Positions 45,901 to 54,425 of a stretch of 64,000 nucleotides of DNA are shown piece after piece. A program made the translations under genes and the position numbers. A model generated the notes under the pieces. The model made no database searches, had not been told where the DNA came from, and saw only the letters and a program-made list of their open reading frames with translations. How positions within the stretch are numbered: the first letter of the stretch is position 1; each line of letters opens with the position of its first letter. The stretch lies in assembly GCA_026874595.1 (NCBI GenBank), contig CM049317.1:52409618-52473617 (forward strand), in the 5' to 3' direction. The stretch comes from Sipunculus nudus (taxonomy: Eukaryota > Annelida > Sipuncula > Golfingiida > Sipunculidae).

Positions 45901-47010
45901 TATTAAGTCGTAAATTCACGGCTACCGGGGGACCGGGGTGTGGGTGAGGGGGGGGGGGGGGGTGGTTGGCGTTTAACACGGTCGACACTTTCAGACACGT
46001 TTTCTCACGATATCCTACTACAAATGATCACCTTTTTTGTTGACTCGAGGAGCTGCTATGGTTCAGTTAAAATTCACAGGGTATTATACCCCAAATCAGA
46101 TATATCCAGGGTGCTTTAGAGGAGCACATCTCCATAACAGGGGCCATGTGTACTATACGTACCGTTCTTTACGTGCCGTTACGTGGAACATTTAAAGTGA
46201 ACGTGGATCCCTCTTGACCACCCACGTTCGTCCACGCCCTACCAGTTCCTCAAAAGTACTACCAAGACCCTCAAAAACTCGGTGAATCGTAGAGAGAACG
46301 TGATAAGTGAGACCCAGGCTTAAATGAAGCTCAAATTAGCAGGTGCTGTTTGCCTGTTCGTTCGAGCAGTTGCCAACTAAATTAAGAATTTCTGATGGAG
46401 ACATTTTCAGTTTAATCAGACATTTGAGGATAGATTTAAAGGTCAAGGAATTTCGATAAATAAGTTTGGGTTATTTAAGGAGCAAAGGAGCAAAAATAAT
46501 TAACAAAATATATTGTTTATATTAAATGAGTGTTTCTAAATATTAGAAGCATCTGTATATATTTATATATCACACCGAATTGATAGAAATGTCAAATATA
46601 CGGTGTGTGTTTTATATTTTTTATAATACTATACAATACGATATTTTAATATTTGTAAAATTGTTATAGTATTATTTTTGGGGACATTCCCTGATTCATC
46701 CACTCAAATAGGAATTGAACCGTAATACAAAATGTACCGTTAGTTTATTCATAAGTTGATTTGTGTTTCCGTCCAGGCCCTCTTGGTGTAAGGTAACTTT
46801 CCTTTTTTCCAGGGTGATAGTGGGTCCCCCGCCGTGTGTGATATGACCGGACAAGGGGACTGGGTAGCCGCTGGATTCAACTCTTGGGGGACCGGCCGAC
46901 GCTGCTCCGCCGCAACGAACGCCTTTGTTCGTATCACATACTTTCTTGACTGGATACGTCAGAGAGTTCCAGGGTTGCCAGGCAACAAACCTTTGCAGCC
47001 CGACTGGTGA
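27009..47010 (+). CDS. Secreted S1-family (chymotrypsin-like) serine protease, six exons
   Basis: The exons are 27009-27069, 35092-35287, 37598-37688, 38523-38694, 39729-39895 and 46813-47010. All introns are GT-AG, and the phases add up to 885 nt: 294 residues plus TGA. A hydrophobic signal peptide is followed by a short propeptide and the mature start IIGG at residue 33. The catalytic triad is His80 (LTAAHC), Asp130 (PNDIAVVEL) and Ser232 (GDSGSP). Eight cysteines match chymotrypsin pairs 42-58, 136-201, 168-182 and 191-220; Cys122 is absent. The S1 pocket position 189 is Gly, not the Asp of trypsin, so chymotrypsin- or elastase-like specificity is inferred. NQT, NSS, NFT and NTT are possible N-glycosylation sites. 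An in-frame ATG at 27024 has a better Kozak context and may be the true start. Oddities are His before IIGG, GDSGSP in place of GDSGGP, and very repeat-rich introns. Family membership is certain; the substrate is unknown. Confidence 0.93.
27405..27712 (-). mobile_element. tRNA-derived SINE, family B copy 2 (protease intron 1)
   Basis: On the minus strand the head reads TCGTGAGTTCAAATCTCAGC (B box GTTCAAATC). The body includes the reverse complement of AAGCCTGCAGAGCGCTCACC and CGGTTTATCACTCCTGCGGG. It lies between exon 1 and the antisense retrotransposon. Confidence 0.65.
28252..28969 (-). repeat. 3' LTR of gypsy-type copy 2
   Basis: It has the same ends as the partner LTR (718 and 719 bp). 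The purine tract AGGAGGGGGAA abuts it at 28970-28980, which fixes the element's orientation as minus. Confidence 0.92.
29091..29560 (-). pseudogene. RNase H, copy 2
   Basis: A 146-residue frame reads GTVLLQESSDGIDHPICYF, NYSTIEKECLALILALQHFE, IIVFSDHIPRTLM and HIKGKDDVLAICLSR. Two acidic sites look replaced: the usual DASD is SEEA, and the last Asp of the D.LSR block is changed. It is longer and better preserved than in copy 1. Confidence 0.85.
29640..30430 (-). pseudogene. Reverse transcriptase, copy 2 (internal deletion)
   Basis: The N-terminal frame reads LSHLTAQQQQDLKNLL, KQRPYRLNPEKQKYLQNEV and CILVPKPDGSYR. About 90 bp present in copy 1, covering the block with the first catalytic Asp, is missing at about 30106-30116. 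The later frame keeps AYIDDLVMNSD and ILGHIVGQGQV. Non-functional. Confidence 0.85.
30590..31835 (-). pseudogene. Integrase, copy 2 (upstream of RT)
   Basis: It shows RKWRPPDV and EWAIKHRIVVPK, then the zinc domain (GHLVMNKTYQK..CKSCHTC), the core Asp (IIVDSVGPLP), ASTKFTEAIPL, and after a frame break WDEGIHLLLFAVRES and SPFELVFGHSV. The GPY/F part lies near 30660-30700. Several shifts and stops are present. It corresponds block for block with copy 1. Confidence 0.85.
31840..32405 (-). pseudogene. Protease and linker region, copy 2 (decayed)
   Basis: LPCKGIQLPLGYDVAGEK (about 32000-31945) matches the strand-and-turn segment that ends gypsy aspartic proteases (usually ..GNDLAGGK). I could not see a clear DTG active site, so the protease call rests on this block and its position between gag and integrase. 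Confidence 0.45.
32410..33230 (-). pseudogene. gag, copy 2
   Basis: The first frame (33073-32780) reads LTGKAREIFTELS, ILKGYELVPDAYHQKFR and FERWCSSKNI, typical of a gypsy capsid. A frame change near 32780 leads to a frame with LADDYSLTHK and a complete CCHC knuckle, CNYCKKEVHLLSHC. That binds nucleic acid in packaged particles. Upstream (33100-33500) the sequence looks coding but is broken. Confidence 0.75.
33742..34460 (-). repeat. 5' LTR of gypsy-type copy 2
   Basis: On the plus strand it runs from TGTTACAGAACCTAATAACA to CAGATACCTGTAACA, with inverted TG..CA ends. AATTTATA at 34237-34244 is a TATA box on the minus strand. A decayed primer-binding site lies just inside. Confidence 0.92.
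34465..34517. repeat. (TA)n microsatellite beside the copy 2 LTR
   Basis: An AT run starts four bases after the LTR end, so the element probably inserted at the edge of a TA tract. Confidence 0.95.
35092..35287 (+). CDS. Protease exon 2: propeptide, IIGG start and catalytic His
   Basis: The acceptor is TTTTCAG and the donor GTAAGC; the exon leaves phase 2. It encodes the propeptide ending VPH, the mature N-terminus IIGG, WPWLVSI, TCGGSLL and LTAAHC. The cysteine pair 42-58 lies wholly in this exon. Confidence 0.95.
36318..37397. mobile_element. Non-autonomous DNA-transposon-like element in protease intron 2
   Basis: The two ends are inverted: CCGGTGTAAAGACTTCAGAT on the left, against the reverse complement of a right end reading ATCTGAAATCGGTACACCGG. 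Several AGATTACCCCC units lie inside each end, facing each other (36333-36425 and 37283-37385). The AT-rich middle has a diverged direct repeat of about 120 bp around CACCCAAACTTTGTC (36610 and 36905). No coding frame is present. No clear target duplication was found, so the superfamily is open. Confidence 0.6.
37598..37688 (+). CDS. Protease exon 3: between the His and Asp blocks
   Basis: The acceptor is TTGTTAAG after a T-rich tract and the donor is GTGAGT at 37689, in phase 0. It encodes FYRANLGMFNQ and ends in KRIIR, the strand leading to the HSDYN turn, as in other S1 proteases. Its last 29 nt are the coding half of the 50-bp minisatellite that follows. Confidence 0.88.
37660..38402 (+). 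repeat. 50-bp minisatellite made of the exon 3 / intron 3 junction
   Basis: About 14-15 units of 49-54 bp run from the last 29 nt of exon 3 into intron 3. Each unit is the exon end (AGTCTATTAAYTACAAGAG, then AATTATCAGG), a GTGAGT- or GTAAGT-type donor and about 15 nt of intron. Donor-like positions after the real one (37689) are about 37740, 37840, 37890, 37942, 37992, 38042, 38092, 38142, 38191, 38241, 38291 and 38345. The unit near 37790 has lost its GT. Reading through the authentic donor meets TAG at 37707. Confidence 0.93.
38523..38694 (+). CDS. Protease exon 4: catalytic Asp
   Basis: The acceptor is TTTCCAG and the donor GTAAGC. It encodes HSDYN, then PNDIAVVEL with the catalytic Asp, LPRTDD, and CWLAGWGRM with Cys136. 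The Cys122 that pairs with Cys1 in chymotrypsin is absent (IGLLALP here). Confidence 0.94.
39550..39602. repeat. (TA)n microsatellite in protease intron 4
   Basis: Uninterrupted AT run about 130 bp before exon 5. Confidence 0.95.
39729..39895 (+). CDS. Protease exon 5: Cys168 loop and S1 pocket wall
   Basis: The acceptor is TTTTTCAG and the donor GTGAGT, ending in phase 0. It encodes LEECREIW (Cys168), QHICVG (Cys182) and DRGGCH (pocket positions 189-192, with Gly at 189 and 190). The split just before GDSGSP matches a common intron position in S1 genes. Confidence 0.93.
39945..39992. repeat. (TA)n(TG)n microsatellite in protease intron 5
   Basis: An AT run passes into TG about 50 bp after exon 5. 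Confidence 0.9.
40349..41929 (+). mobile_element. Hairpin-ended element with 335-bp tandem units, protease intron 5
   Basis: The left end has a perfect palindrome, TGGCCCATGGGCCA (40356-40369), followed by GACGCTCAGCTGA. The right end is a hairpin at 41895-41925 with arms TAGCTCAGATGACT and AGTCAGCTGAGCTA. Between them a unit of 328-340 bp repeats about four times; the phrase GGTAACAGAGACCTAATT recurs at about 40721, 41049, 41389 and 41729. A CGGACGG tract (41839-41880) precedes the right hairpin. No protein is encoded. A matching copy in the opposite orientation lies at 24258-25498. Confidence 0.7.
41930..46812. other. Rest of protease intron 5
   Basis: AT-rich. It has C/G-runs at 44109-44131 and 45949-45962 and a 96-residue frame at 43337-43627 with no recognised domain. 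The segment 45150-45480 is less AT-rich but unidentified. Confidence 0.45.
46813..47010 (+). CDS. Protease exon 6: catalytic Ser and C-terminus
   Basis: The acceptor is TTTTTCCAG. It encodes GDSGSPAVC with the catalytic Ser, NSWG (positions 213-216), RRC (Cys220) and the C-terminal helix FLDWIRQRV, then a short tail to TGA. The usual second Gly of GDSGGP is Ser. Confidence 0.95.
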   Translation, partial: GDSGSPAVCDMTGQGDWVAAGFNSWGTGRRCSAATNAFVRITYFLDWIRQRVPGLPGNKPLQPDW

Positions 47011-47019
47011 TAACAGAAT

Positions 47020-47025
47020 AATAAA
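47020..47025 (+). terminator. Poly(A) signal of the protease gene
   Basis: AATAAA lies 10 nt after the stop codon, so the 3' UTR would be very short. AT-rich DNA makes chance hits common, but the position fits. Confidence 0.55.
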
Positions 47026-47830
47026 TTAAGCTTGTCCTAACAAACACATGACGTCGTTCTATATGAACAGGCTGAAACAAACGGAAGCGTGTGCGGTTTC
47101 AAATACTCTTTTTTTTGTTCTGTGCAAGACTATTCCAATAGACTCTTCAGATTTCTGACTCTTATTTCCCCTGATTACGCGGGCATCTGCCACATTTATC
47201 AATTTAAACATATAGCGTTAGCTTCAATACATACAGGGGAAAAATTGGTAGATTAAATTTCTTGAAATATTTAATAAGGAATACCGGTTATTCGTGGTTC
47301 ATCAGGTTCGTTTTTTTTTGCGAAGGAGATGAACACGAGTCTCAAGATCATATATTCCACCAACCACCTCAAACGTATAGTGTGGTAAGAGTTAAAAACG
47401 AAAACGAGAAAACATTGCGCCCTTGTCTGTTTTTTAGTTCATTTGCAGATCTTATGAAGAGAGCCCTTGTCTGCTGGTACACCACATGAAAGAGGCCTCT
47501 ACAACCTCACTACCTTGTAACACATATTGTTTTAGTGCTGTACTTGTATATTACATCAAAATCTTATTTACAGAACACATTAACGGACACTTCAAAGGAT
47601 GAGATGAAAGCCGAGCGGGATATTAAGGAGATTTTAACAATGGCTAGATCTTGATGTTGCCGACTAACTGCACAACGGGTTACGTAATTTGTACTGGTAA
47701 ACTATCGAACTACCAGTTTCAGGAATATGAAATTATAATTTTCCCTCTAAAGCCTGTACCTTTGTTATAAATATGACTTCTTCCGATCTTACTTTGGTAC
47801 TTCGGGTCATAAATATTAATGGGATGTTTC

Positions 47831-48185
47831 TTTTTTTTTTTTTTTTTTTCTTTTTTTTTCTTTTCTTTCTCTCCTTATGATGTCTCAGAATATTGATTTT
47901 ATTTTTTTCAAGACCTTTCTGTCATCATCGACATCATTAAAAAGAAATCACAAGGTTACATTTCAGATCACAATATTTACAAATACAAAATATACAAAAT
48001 ATGTAAGTTACAAAAAACATTCACATCTTAACTACTTATGTATATGATTCCAGAAACCTCAAATTTAACCATGACTTATGTAGGTAACATGTCTGTCAGA
48101 AGTTATGAATTATAATAGAAGAGGCTATATAATCACGTGTTCTAGTGAAGTTTGACATAAATTAGGGTACATGGATAAAAAATAT
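47831..48185 (-). other. LINE 3' UTR and A-rich tail
   Basis: This is untranslated sequence after the RT stop. It ends in an A-rich tail seen as T-runs on the plus strand, directly against the duplicated target site. Confidence 0.8.
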
Positions 48186-50470
48186 TTAGTTAAAGCCCTT
48201 TTTCCCAATAAGCAGGAGTATCGGTTTCCATTTTTTCTCATGTAAAACATATTTATTAGCTTTTTGAGCGACTTTACTTTCCAGGCACTCAATATTAATG
48301 AGTTTTTTTATGAATAAGTTCAATGATGGAGGCACCAAGTTTAATCTATTACTAAAGACAATGAATTTGTACAACAACAAAATTAAATTTATAATGTTCT
48401 GGTGTTCAGCTTCACCTACACCCATATACATTATTTTTGGGCTTAGAACTGGCATTGTTATTTTTCCCTTTTCAGCCCAACACTTTATTCTTAAATAAAA
48501 CGTGACTGATATATGACACTCACAGAATAAGTGATGAACAGATTCATTGGAAATAAAACAATAAGAACACCTCTTTGTATTAACGATGTTCCATTCAAAT
48601 AGATTCACATTTACTGCAAGTATATTATGTAGAATTCTGAATTGAAACTGTCTGAGGTACATGTCCAAGGTTGTTCTGTAAACAAGAGCAACAGCCTGTT
48701 GCAAATTAAAAAAATCGTATTTGTTTAGCAGTTTTTCTCCATTTGTAGGTACTGAAACTATCTTCGTTAAAATTCTGTCGTATATACTCCTGAATGAAAC
48801 GTTCTTCAAATTTAAAATAACATCTTTGAAAGCAATTACATTACGCTCTTGTACTAACATATCCCTAGATGTTATACCTTGGTCATCAATCATATTCACC
48901 CATTTTTTGGGGATAGCTTTTCGCAATGCCATCCAGTGTATGTAAAAGTTACAATAATTTCTACGGTCCTTCGACATGATTTCACTTAATTTCCTTTTTT
49001 CACCACTTGTATTATACAAATCATATATATATTTTATACCAAGTTCATCAAAATATCGAAAGTAAACCGACTTGCCTCCGATCTTAATATATTTATTATT
49101 CCAGAGTTGTTGTGATAAAACAGTTTTAACCAGAACAGGTTCTCCTGAGGTAAAGGACTGCCATATGTGAAAACTGCGCCTATAAAAATCCGGTAGTCCT
49201 CCTCTGAATACTACAGGGTCAGTATTACTACTAATATTTCTTATGCCACCAAACGCTTTTAAATAAAAGTTAGGGATTACACAGTATTTTTCGGTATTCT
49301 CAGAAATGATTTTCTTAATCCAAATTAATCTTTGTGTTTCTATGGTCGTTTCAAGATCAGGCATCCTGATACCCCCATTATCATAACCACTAATCATGAC
49401 ATTATATTTTATTTTTGGTTTTCTCCCGTTCCATATAAATTCTGTCATCACGTCTTTTACTGATTTGATGAATTCTTTCGGTGGTTCTAAAACATTGGTT
49501 ATATAAGTAAGTTTTGAAATTCCTAAAGACTTTAAAATCGTATTTCTACCAAATATAGTCAAGGAACGTTGTTTCCATATGTTTAGAAGTGTTCTCATTT
49601 TTCCAAGCACTCTATTGAAATTTAACATGTTCGATAAGTTCTTGTCATAAGTATACCATAATCCAAGGATTTTCAATGCATCTGTTGTCAAGTCAACCCA
49701 TTTGAAACCGTCTAAGGTTTCATTAATAACATACTTTGCCATCCATGCGGCTTCACATTTATCCTGATTCACTTGGACTGATGATAATCTCGTGAATTTC
49801 TTCAAAACAGTACATAAAACATTCATGGAATTTATGTCTTTTAGAAAATACGTGGTATCATCCGCAAATATACATTGTTTTATCTCGTTCCCGTTAATAG
49901 TAATTCCTTTTATATCAACAGATTGGCGTACCATTATTGCCAATATTTCAATAGCTAATACAAACAGGTACGGCGCTAGTGGATCCCCTTGTCTAGTCCC
50001 CTTTGCCACTTTTATGTAACCTGTTGTATAACCGTTATTTATAATACAGCTTTGAATATCTGTGTGGAGGAGTTTGACCCATCCAATAAAACTTTCTCCA
50101 AAGCCAAACTTTTCTAACACACTGAACAAATAATTATGACCAATCGAATCAAATGCAGCTGCAAAATCCACTGCGAACAGTATATGTGGCTTATTTTCTT
50201 GGATACAGTAGTTAACAATATCACTAATTATTCTATTTGTTTCATTTATATTCCGACCGGGCACAAAGGCTGTCTGATCTGTATTTATTATATTAGGGAG
50301 ATCTGCTCTGATACGGTTCGCCATAACTTTACTTATTATTTTACAGTCTACATTGACCAAACTGATAGGTCTCCAAGATGATAGTAAGCGATTATCTTTA
50401 CCTGTTTTTTCAATTAAGGTCACAACTGCTTGCCTTTGACAAGGAGTGAGTTTCCCTTCCTTAAAACATT
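48186..50470 (-). CDS. LINE reverse transcriptase and C-terminal part of ORF2
   Basis: The recognisable frame begins before the first ATG (50423), which is not a true start. RT motifs in order are RPISLVNVDCKIISKVMANR, TDQTAFVPGRNI, AVDFAAAFDS, KGTRQGDPLAPYLF and FADDTTYF; the catalytic box is FADD, where YADD is commoner. After the thumb come a long C-terminal domain and a knuckle, CSYC..HHLFC. The stop is at 48186. The RPISL and VPGR blocks place it in the L1/Tx1 group. It acts in cis with the endonuclease upstream. Apart from the frameshift near 50474 the frame has no stop over 745 residues. Confidence 0.92.
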
Positions 50471-50473
50471 TAT

Positions 50474-51949
50474 TTAAGCATAGAACATGCTACCGATCAA
50501 ATCAAAGAATTTCAAGTAGAACTCTTTCGGTAGTCCATCGTTTCCAGGAGATTTATTATTTTCCATTTGCTTAAGAACATGTAAAATCTCGTTTTGCGAG
50601 ACAGGACCCTCGCAGCTGGCTGCCTCATCTGGAGTTAATTTTGGGATGTTCATACTTGATAACAATTCATGACACTCTTCCTTAGATAGACAGTTATTAC
50701 TCTTATATTTATTTTCATAAAATCTTCTTAGTTCAGCCAATATTAATTTTTGGTCACTGATCTCTTTCTCATTACATAACAATTTTCGTATTGTGGATTT
50801 AGTTTTATTTCTTTTTTCCAAGTTTAAAAAATATTTCGTGTTACGTTCTCCATGTTCAAACCAATTAACCCTGGATCTTATTATATGACCATCTGTTATT
50901 CTATCATAGTAGGACTCAAGTTCCCGTTGGATTATTTCACATTCATGCAAGGAAGATACACTTTGAGCTTCCGTCAATCGTTTTTCCAGTATGTGTAATT
51001 TCTGTTTTTCTTTCTGGCGTTTCCTTTTAGAGAAGCAGATAGAAAATTCTCTAATTTTAAATTTAAGATATTCCCACCATTTTGTAATGTTTTCAATGTT
51101 TTCATATTCTTTTTTCCATCTTTTGATATTCTGTCGTAGTTCTAATACATAATTTGTATCGTCAAGTAGCGATACATTTAACTTCCAGTGGGACGGACCA
51201 TGTTTAACCATATGGGACGGAGAAAAATTACATTTAACAGCGCAGTGATCAGTTGATATTGATGAAAAAATATCTACTTGGTTTACTTGACTGTTTAAAT
51301 CGCTTGATATAAAGATATAATCGAGCCTCCTTTTCATACTGGGACTCATACTACTCCAAGTAAACTTCTCCTTTGTCGGATTCCTTACCTTCCAAATGTC
51401 TATTAAACTATACCTCTGCATAATATTGTTCATGGTTTGAATAGACTTAACCTTCGGGTGATAATTTCCACCTTCTGTATCAGATCGAGTGAAACAAAAA
51501 TTGAAATCTCCGCCCCAGATTATTTTAATATCATTACCCAGATCAAAATTCGTAATTTTATCAGAAATGCCATTTAAATATGCAACTTGACCATTTTCAG
51601 TGTTTGGTGCATACGTATTTATAAATAAGAATTGTTGACCATTTAAATTCGCTCTCAAGAAGAGACTTCGTCCCTCCTGATCATTCTCCACAATAATATC
51701 CGTACAGTCTAAGTATTTACCGACAAGTATGGCAACTCCTTTAGACTGGTTTGTACCATGAGAATAATAAATAACTCCCTGCCATTCCTTTCTCCACGAA
51801 CATTCATCACTTTTTAAACTGTGGACTTCTTGTAAAAAAATAATACTATTATCTCCACCATGATCAAGTAGCCATTGGAGTATCTTCCTCCTTTTCCTGT
51901 ACCCTCGCAACCCTCTTACATTTAGGGTAATAACTGAGAAACCAGACAT
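50474..51949 (-). CDS. LINE endonuclease and N-terminal part of ORF2 (491 aa)
   Basis: An ATG at 51949 opens the frame. It carries L1-type apurinic endonuclease motifs: TLNVRGL (Asn10), FLQEVH (Glu41), NTYAPN, WGGDFNF, RRLDYIF and STDHCAV. This enzyme nicks the target DNA so that RT can prime on it. The second half is the basic linker ahead of RT, ending in MENNKSPGNDGLPKEFYLKFF, the usual entry to the RT domain. The frame then stops at TAA (50474-50476). The next frame continues the same protein, so the stop results from a one-step frame change, not from the true end. Confidence 0.9.
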   Translation of the reverse strand: MSGFSVITLNVRGLRGYRKRRKILQWLLDHGGDNSIIFLQEVHSLKSDECSWRKEWQGVIYYSHGTNQSKGVAILVGKYLDCTDIIVENDQEGRSLFLRANLNGQQFLFINTYAPNTENGQVAYLNGISDKITNFDLGNDIKIIWGGDFNFCFTRSDTEGGNYHPKVKSIQTMNNIMQRYSLIDIWKVRNPTKEKFTWSSMSPSMKRRLDYIFISSDLNSQVNQVDIFSSISTDHCAVKCNFSPSHMVKHGPSHWKLNVSLLDDTNYVLELRQNIKRWKKEYENIENITKWWEYLKFKIREFSICFSKRKRQKEKQKLHILEKRLTEAQSVSSLHECEIIQRELESYYDRITDGHIIRSRVNWFEHGERNTKYFLNLEKRNKTKSTIRKLLCNEKEISDQKLILAELRRFYENKYKSNNCLSKEECHELLSSMNIPKLTPDEAASCEGPVSQNEILHVLKQMENNKSPGNDGLPKEFYLKFFDLIGSMFYA

Positions 51950-52508
51950 AAATAATTACTGATGAAGATAAAGTAACCCCTCTGCATATCTGCTTTGTCT
52001 TTATGTTCTCTTAATAAGATTGAACTATTTTTTACATTTAACTCCTGTGACAGGCATTTTGTCCTTACACTATAAATAACCATGTTTTGTGATATTAATG
52101 AATGCATAAGTAGTATGATTGCAATGGTGAACACAATTAATAGCATAAATGTTAGTGTAACCATGAAAAGACACTTGGCGATAATCGAGGTAACTCCCAA
52201 AAAAGTCCAAACAGGACAGAATTCCGGAATCTTATTCGGAATTCAAATTAGATGTCTAATCTTAAAGATAGATAAAAAATTTGGGGCACGAAATGGTTGA
52301 CTGGCTCCGATGTTAATGGAATGTTTCAACATTGCTTCTAAATGAGTTACCTGCATTATGGCAAAGTAGATTTTCAATGAATTCAAAGAAACACGTTATA
52401 AGCAAAAGATTTGTATAATCAACACAGAGTTGTGAGATGGTAAATTAAAGTGTGTATGTGAGGGTGTATAAATATGTTGCTTTTGTGTCTTTCCAACAAT
52501 TTCCTGTC

Positions 52509-52676
52509 TTTATATATATATATAAATATATATATATATAATTATATATATATATATATTTAGATATATATTTATATAGCGTAGGTAAGATAAAGATCGA
52601 CGCCTTTTTGATAGACTTTAACCATATCCACTTACTAACGCTTCTACTACAGATAAACACGGTCCACACCACATAT

Positions 52677-52709
<33 letters not shown>

Positions 52710-52710
52710 A
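52509..52710. repeat. (TA)n and (TG)n tracts
   Basis: Interrupted AT runs lie at 52509-52580; an AT then TG run lies at 52676-52709. Unidentified sequence lies between. Confidence 0.85.
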
Positions 52711-52718
52711 AAAATTGA

Positions 52719-52877
52719 GTAAAACCTCCTTTAACGAACACCTCGGTTTAGCGACCATCTCAAAATAACGACCTTTTTTACATTTCCCGATTCTTTTTTC
52801 TTTCTTTATATAAGACCACCTCGAAAATAGGACCCCTTTCTCGAGGTCCCGATGGTGATCGTTATTTCGAGGTTCTA
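52719..52877. mobile_element. Short pogo-like MITE (decayed)
   Basis: AGTAAAACCTCCTTTAACGA on the left pairs loosely with the reverse complement of CGTTATTTCGAGGTTCTAT on the right. TAACGACC and CACCTCG motifs repeat within. Confidence 0.4.
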
Positions 52878-53524
52878 TATAAAAATTGCGTTCTGACCAA
52901 CTCCTAGGAAGTCTTTACTACAAGGAAGGGCTCTTTCCAGGCGGACAAATATAGAACAAATAACCTTCTATCGTCTATTGTGGCTGCATGGTGGTACGCT
53001 CAGCGGAGAGCCGAAAAAAATCTTCAAGAATGAGAGAGATTCAAAAGACCAGGAAAACAATGTATAAAGTGGGAAGACACGGAGATGGACGGCGATGACA
53101 GACCAATAACCGAAACCTCAATGAAAGAAGGCGACAGTCGGAAACGTTTAATTCTATCCTCACTTTTAACAATATTCCGACCGGAATATAGTCGGCCGCT
53201 ACAATCCATGACATTTTCAATGATTTTGGCAGCCGATTTTTCCGACCGGATTTATAAAATTTCATGGTCCTTACTCGACCGGTCCATTTTCAGGCCGGTT
53301 CTGGGATGTACGTGTAAGTATTTGATATATTCGATTATCCATAACATTAAGTTTAGTTTGAATTATAGTGAAAGTTCTTATGGTGAGGTGCATGGTATAT
53401 TATATATTTTTCTTTAAAGGGACTATTCACATAATAAGCATGTTCACTTTAGACGAAATAAAGTGTTATCTGAATAAAATATAAAAAATATTTCATTTTA
53501 AAAAAAACATATACTTACTTCAGT

Positions 53525-53770
53525 ACTTACGCAAGAAAAAGCTTGGACCGGGCTCAAACAGTGAGACTAAATATAAAAATACCGCGCACGCCACCTGATG
53601 GCTGTACCGTGCGACTTTACAAATCAAACTTGTTCGACATTCCAACTGGCATTTTCTCTGTGTTCCCTCTCTCATGTTAATTATCTTGATGTTGGAGTTG
53701 TCGTACATGCACAAAGTCGGACCTCTGGTCATGCAGTCTTGTTTTGGTGAACACATATTGACCCGGTTTA
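53525..53770 (-). CDS. Candidate cysteine-rich exon (uncertain)
   Basis: A minus-strand open frame runs between a possible acceptor (CTTTGTGTTAG) and a possible donor (TTGC|GTAAGT). Its product is Cys-rich: VNMCSPKQDC, TLCMYDNSNI, QRKCQLECRTSLICKVARYS. The spacing loosely recalls PAN/apple-type domains, but I do not recognise it and no partner exon was found. It may be chance. Confidence 0.2.
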
Positions 53771-54357
53771 CTAACACAAAGAACCCTATAACAATGTATA
53801 AAACGGTGAACTGGAGATTTTAAGTCCGTGTTCCGGAATGGTTTATGCAATCAACCAAAATGGGTTGACAGCGTGAGATAATTCACACAGTACTGCACAT
53901 GTTCATATTCCTTAAATTTTATAATTTCATGTAAAAATATTCTTCGAAATACCAAATTAATTTTTACTCATTCATATATGTTAACCAAACATTCCAATAT
54001 GTCTGTCACAAATCTTAGTGTAAGCTGAGATATTGCACCGTGGATGACATTTTGCTGTTACTCCTGTTTTTTTTTACCTTTCATTACGGCGTTTATGTCC
54101 TAAAAATGGAGCTCCTGCCGGTACTTGGCCAGGCAGGTGGCAACACTTGGTGGCGGTTAAAGATGCTGTGGCGAATCAGCTGTTTTCTAACCATAATTAA
54201 AAATAAAAATGAGTTCTTGTATTTCTTTCTTTAATTTCTTTTTTTCTTATTGATAATGTTTTCAGAAATGGGAAAGTGCAGACAAAATCGCGGTAAGATC
54301 AACCTGTTCTTGTGAGTTTGTTTTTGTGATGTTGTGTGTGTATGTATGAATATGAAT

Positions 54358-54359
<2 letters not shown>

Positions 54360-54415
<56 letters not shown>

Positions 54416-54425
54416 GAGAGAGGGA
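54360..54425. repeat. (AG)n microsatellite
   Basis: About 26 AG units are followed by GGAGGAGAGAGGGAGAG. Confidence 0.95.

Larger units (their letters stand above)
47831..52312 (-). mobile_element. L1/Tx1-type non-LTR retrotransposon, nearly intact
   Basis: Target-site duplications flank it: TTAATGGGATGTTTC (47816-47830) and TTAATGGAATGTTTC (52313-52327), 14 of 15 bases alike. The 3' end on the minus strand is an A-rich tail (T-run at 47831-47870 on plus). It carries an apurinic-type endonuclease frame and an RT frame with a C-terminal zinc knuckle. No ORF1 is visible in the 363 nt before the endonuclease start, so the copy is either 5'-truncated or from a lineage without ORF1. The good state of the frame and duplication suggests a fairly recent insertion. 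Confidence 0.92.

Noticed and set aside
51922..52200. A LINE ORF1 or membrane protein in the 5' region of the LINE
   Set aside because: The hydrophobic frame starts at a non-ATG codon, overlaps the endonuclease start and has no ORF1 features.
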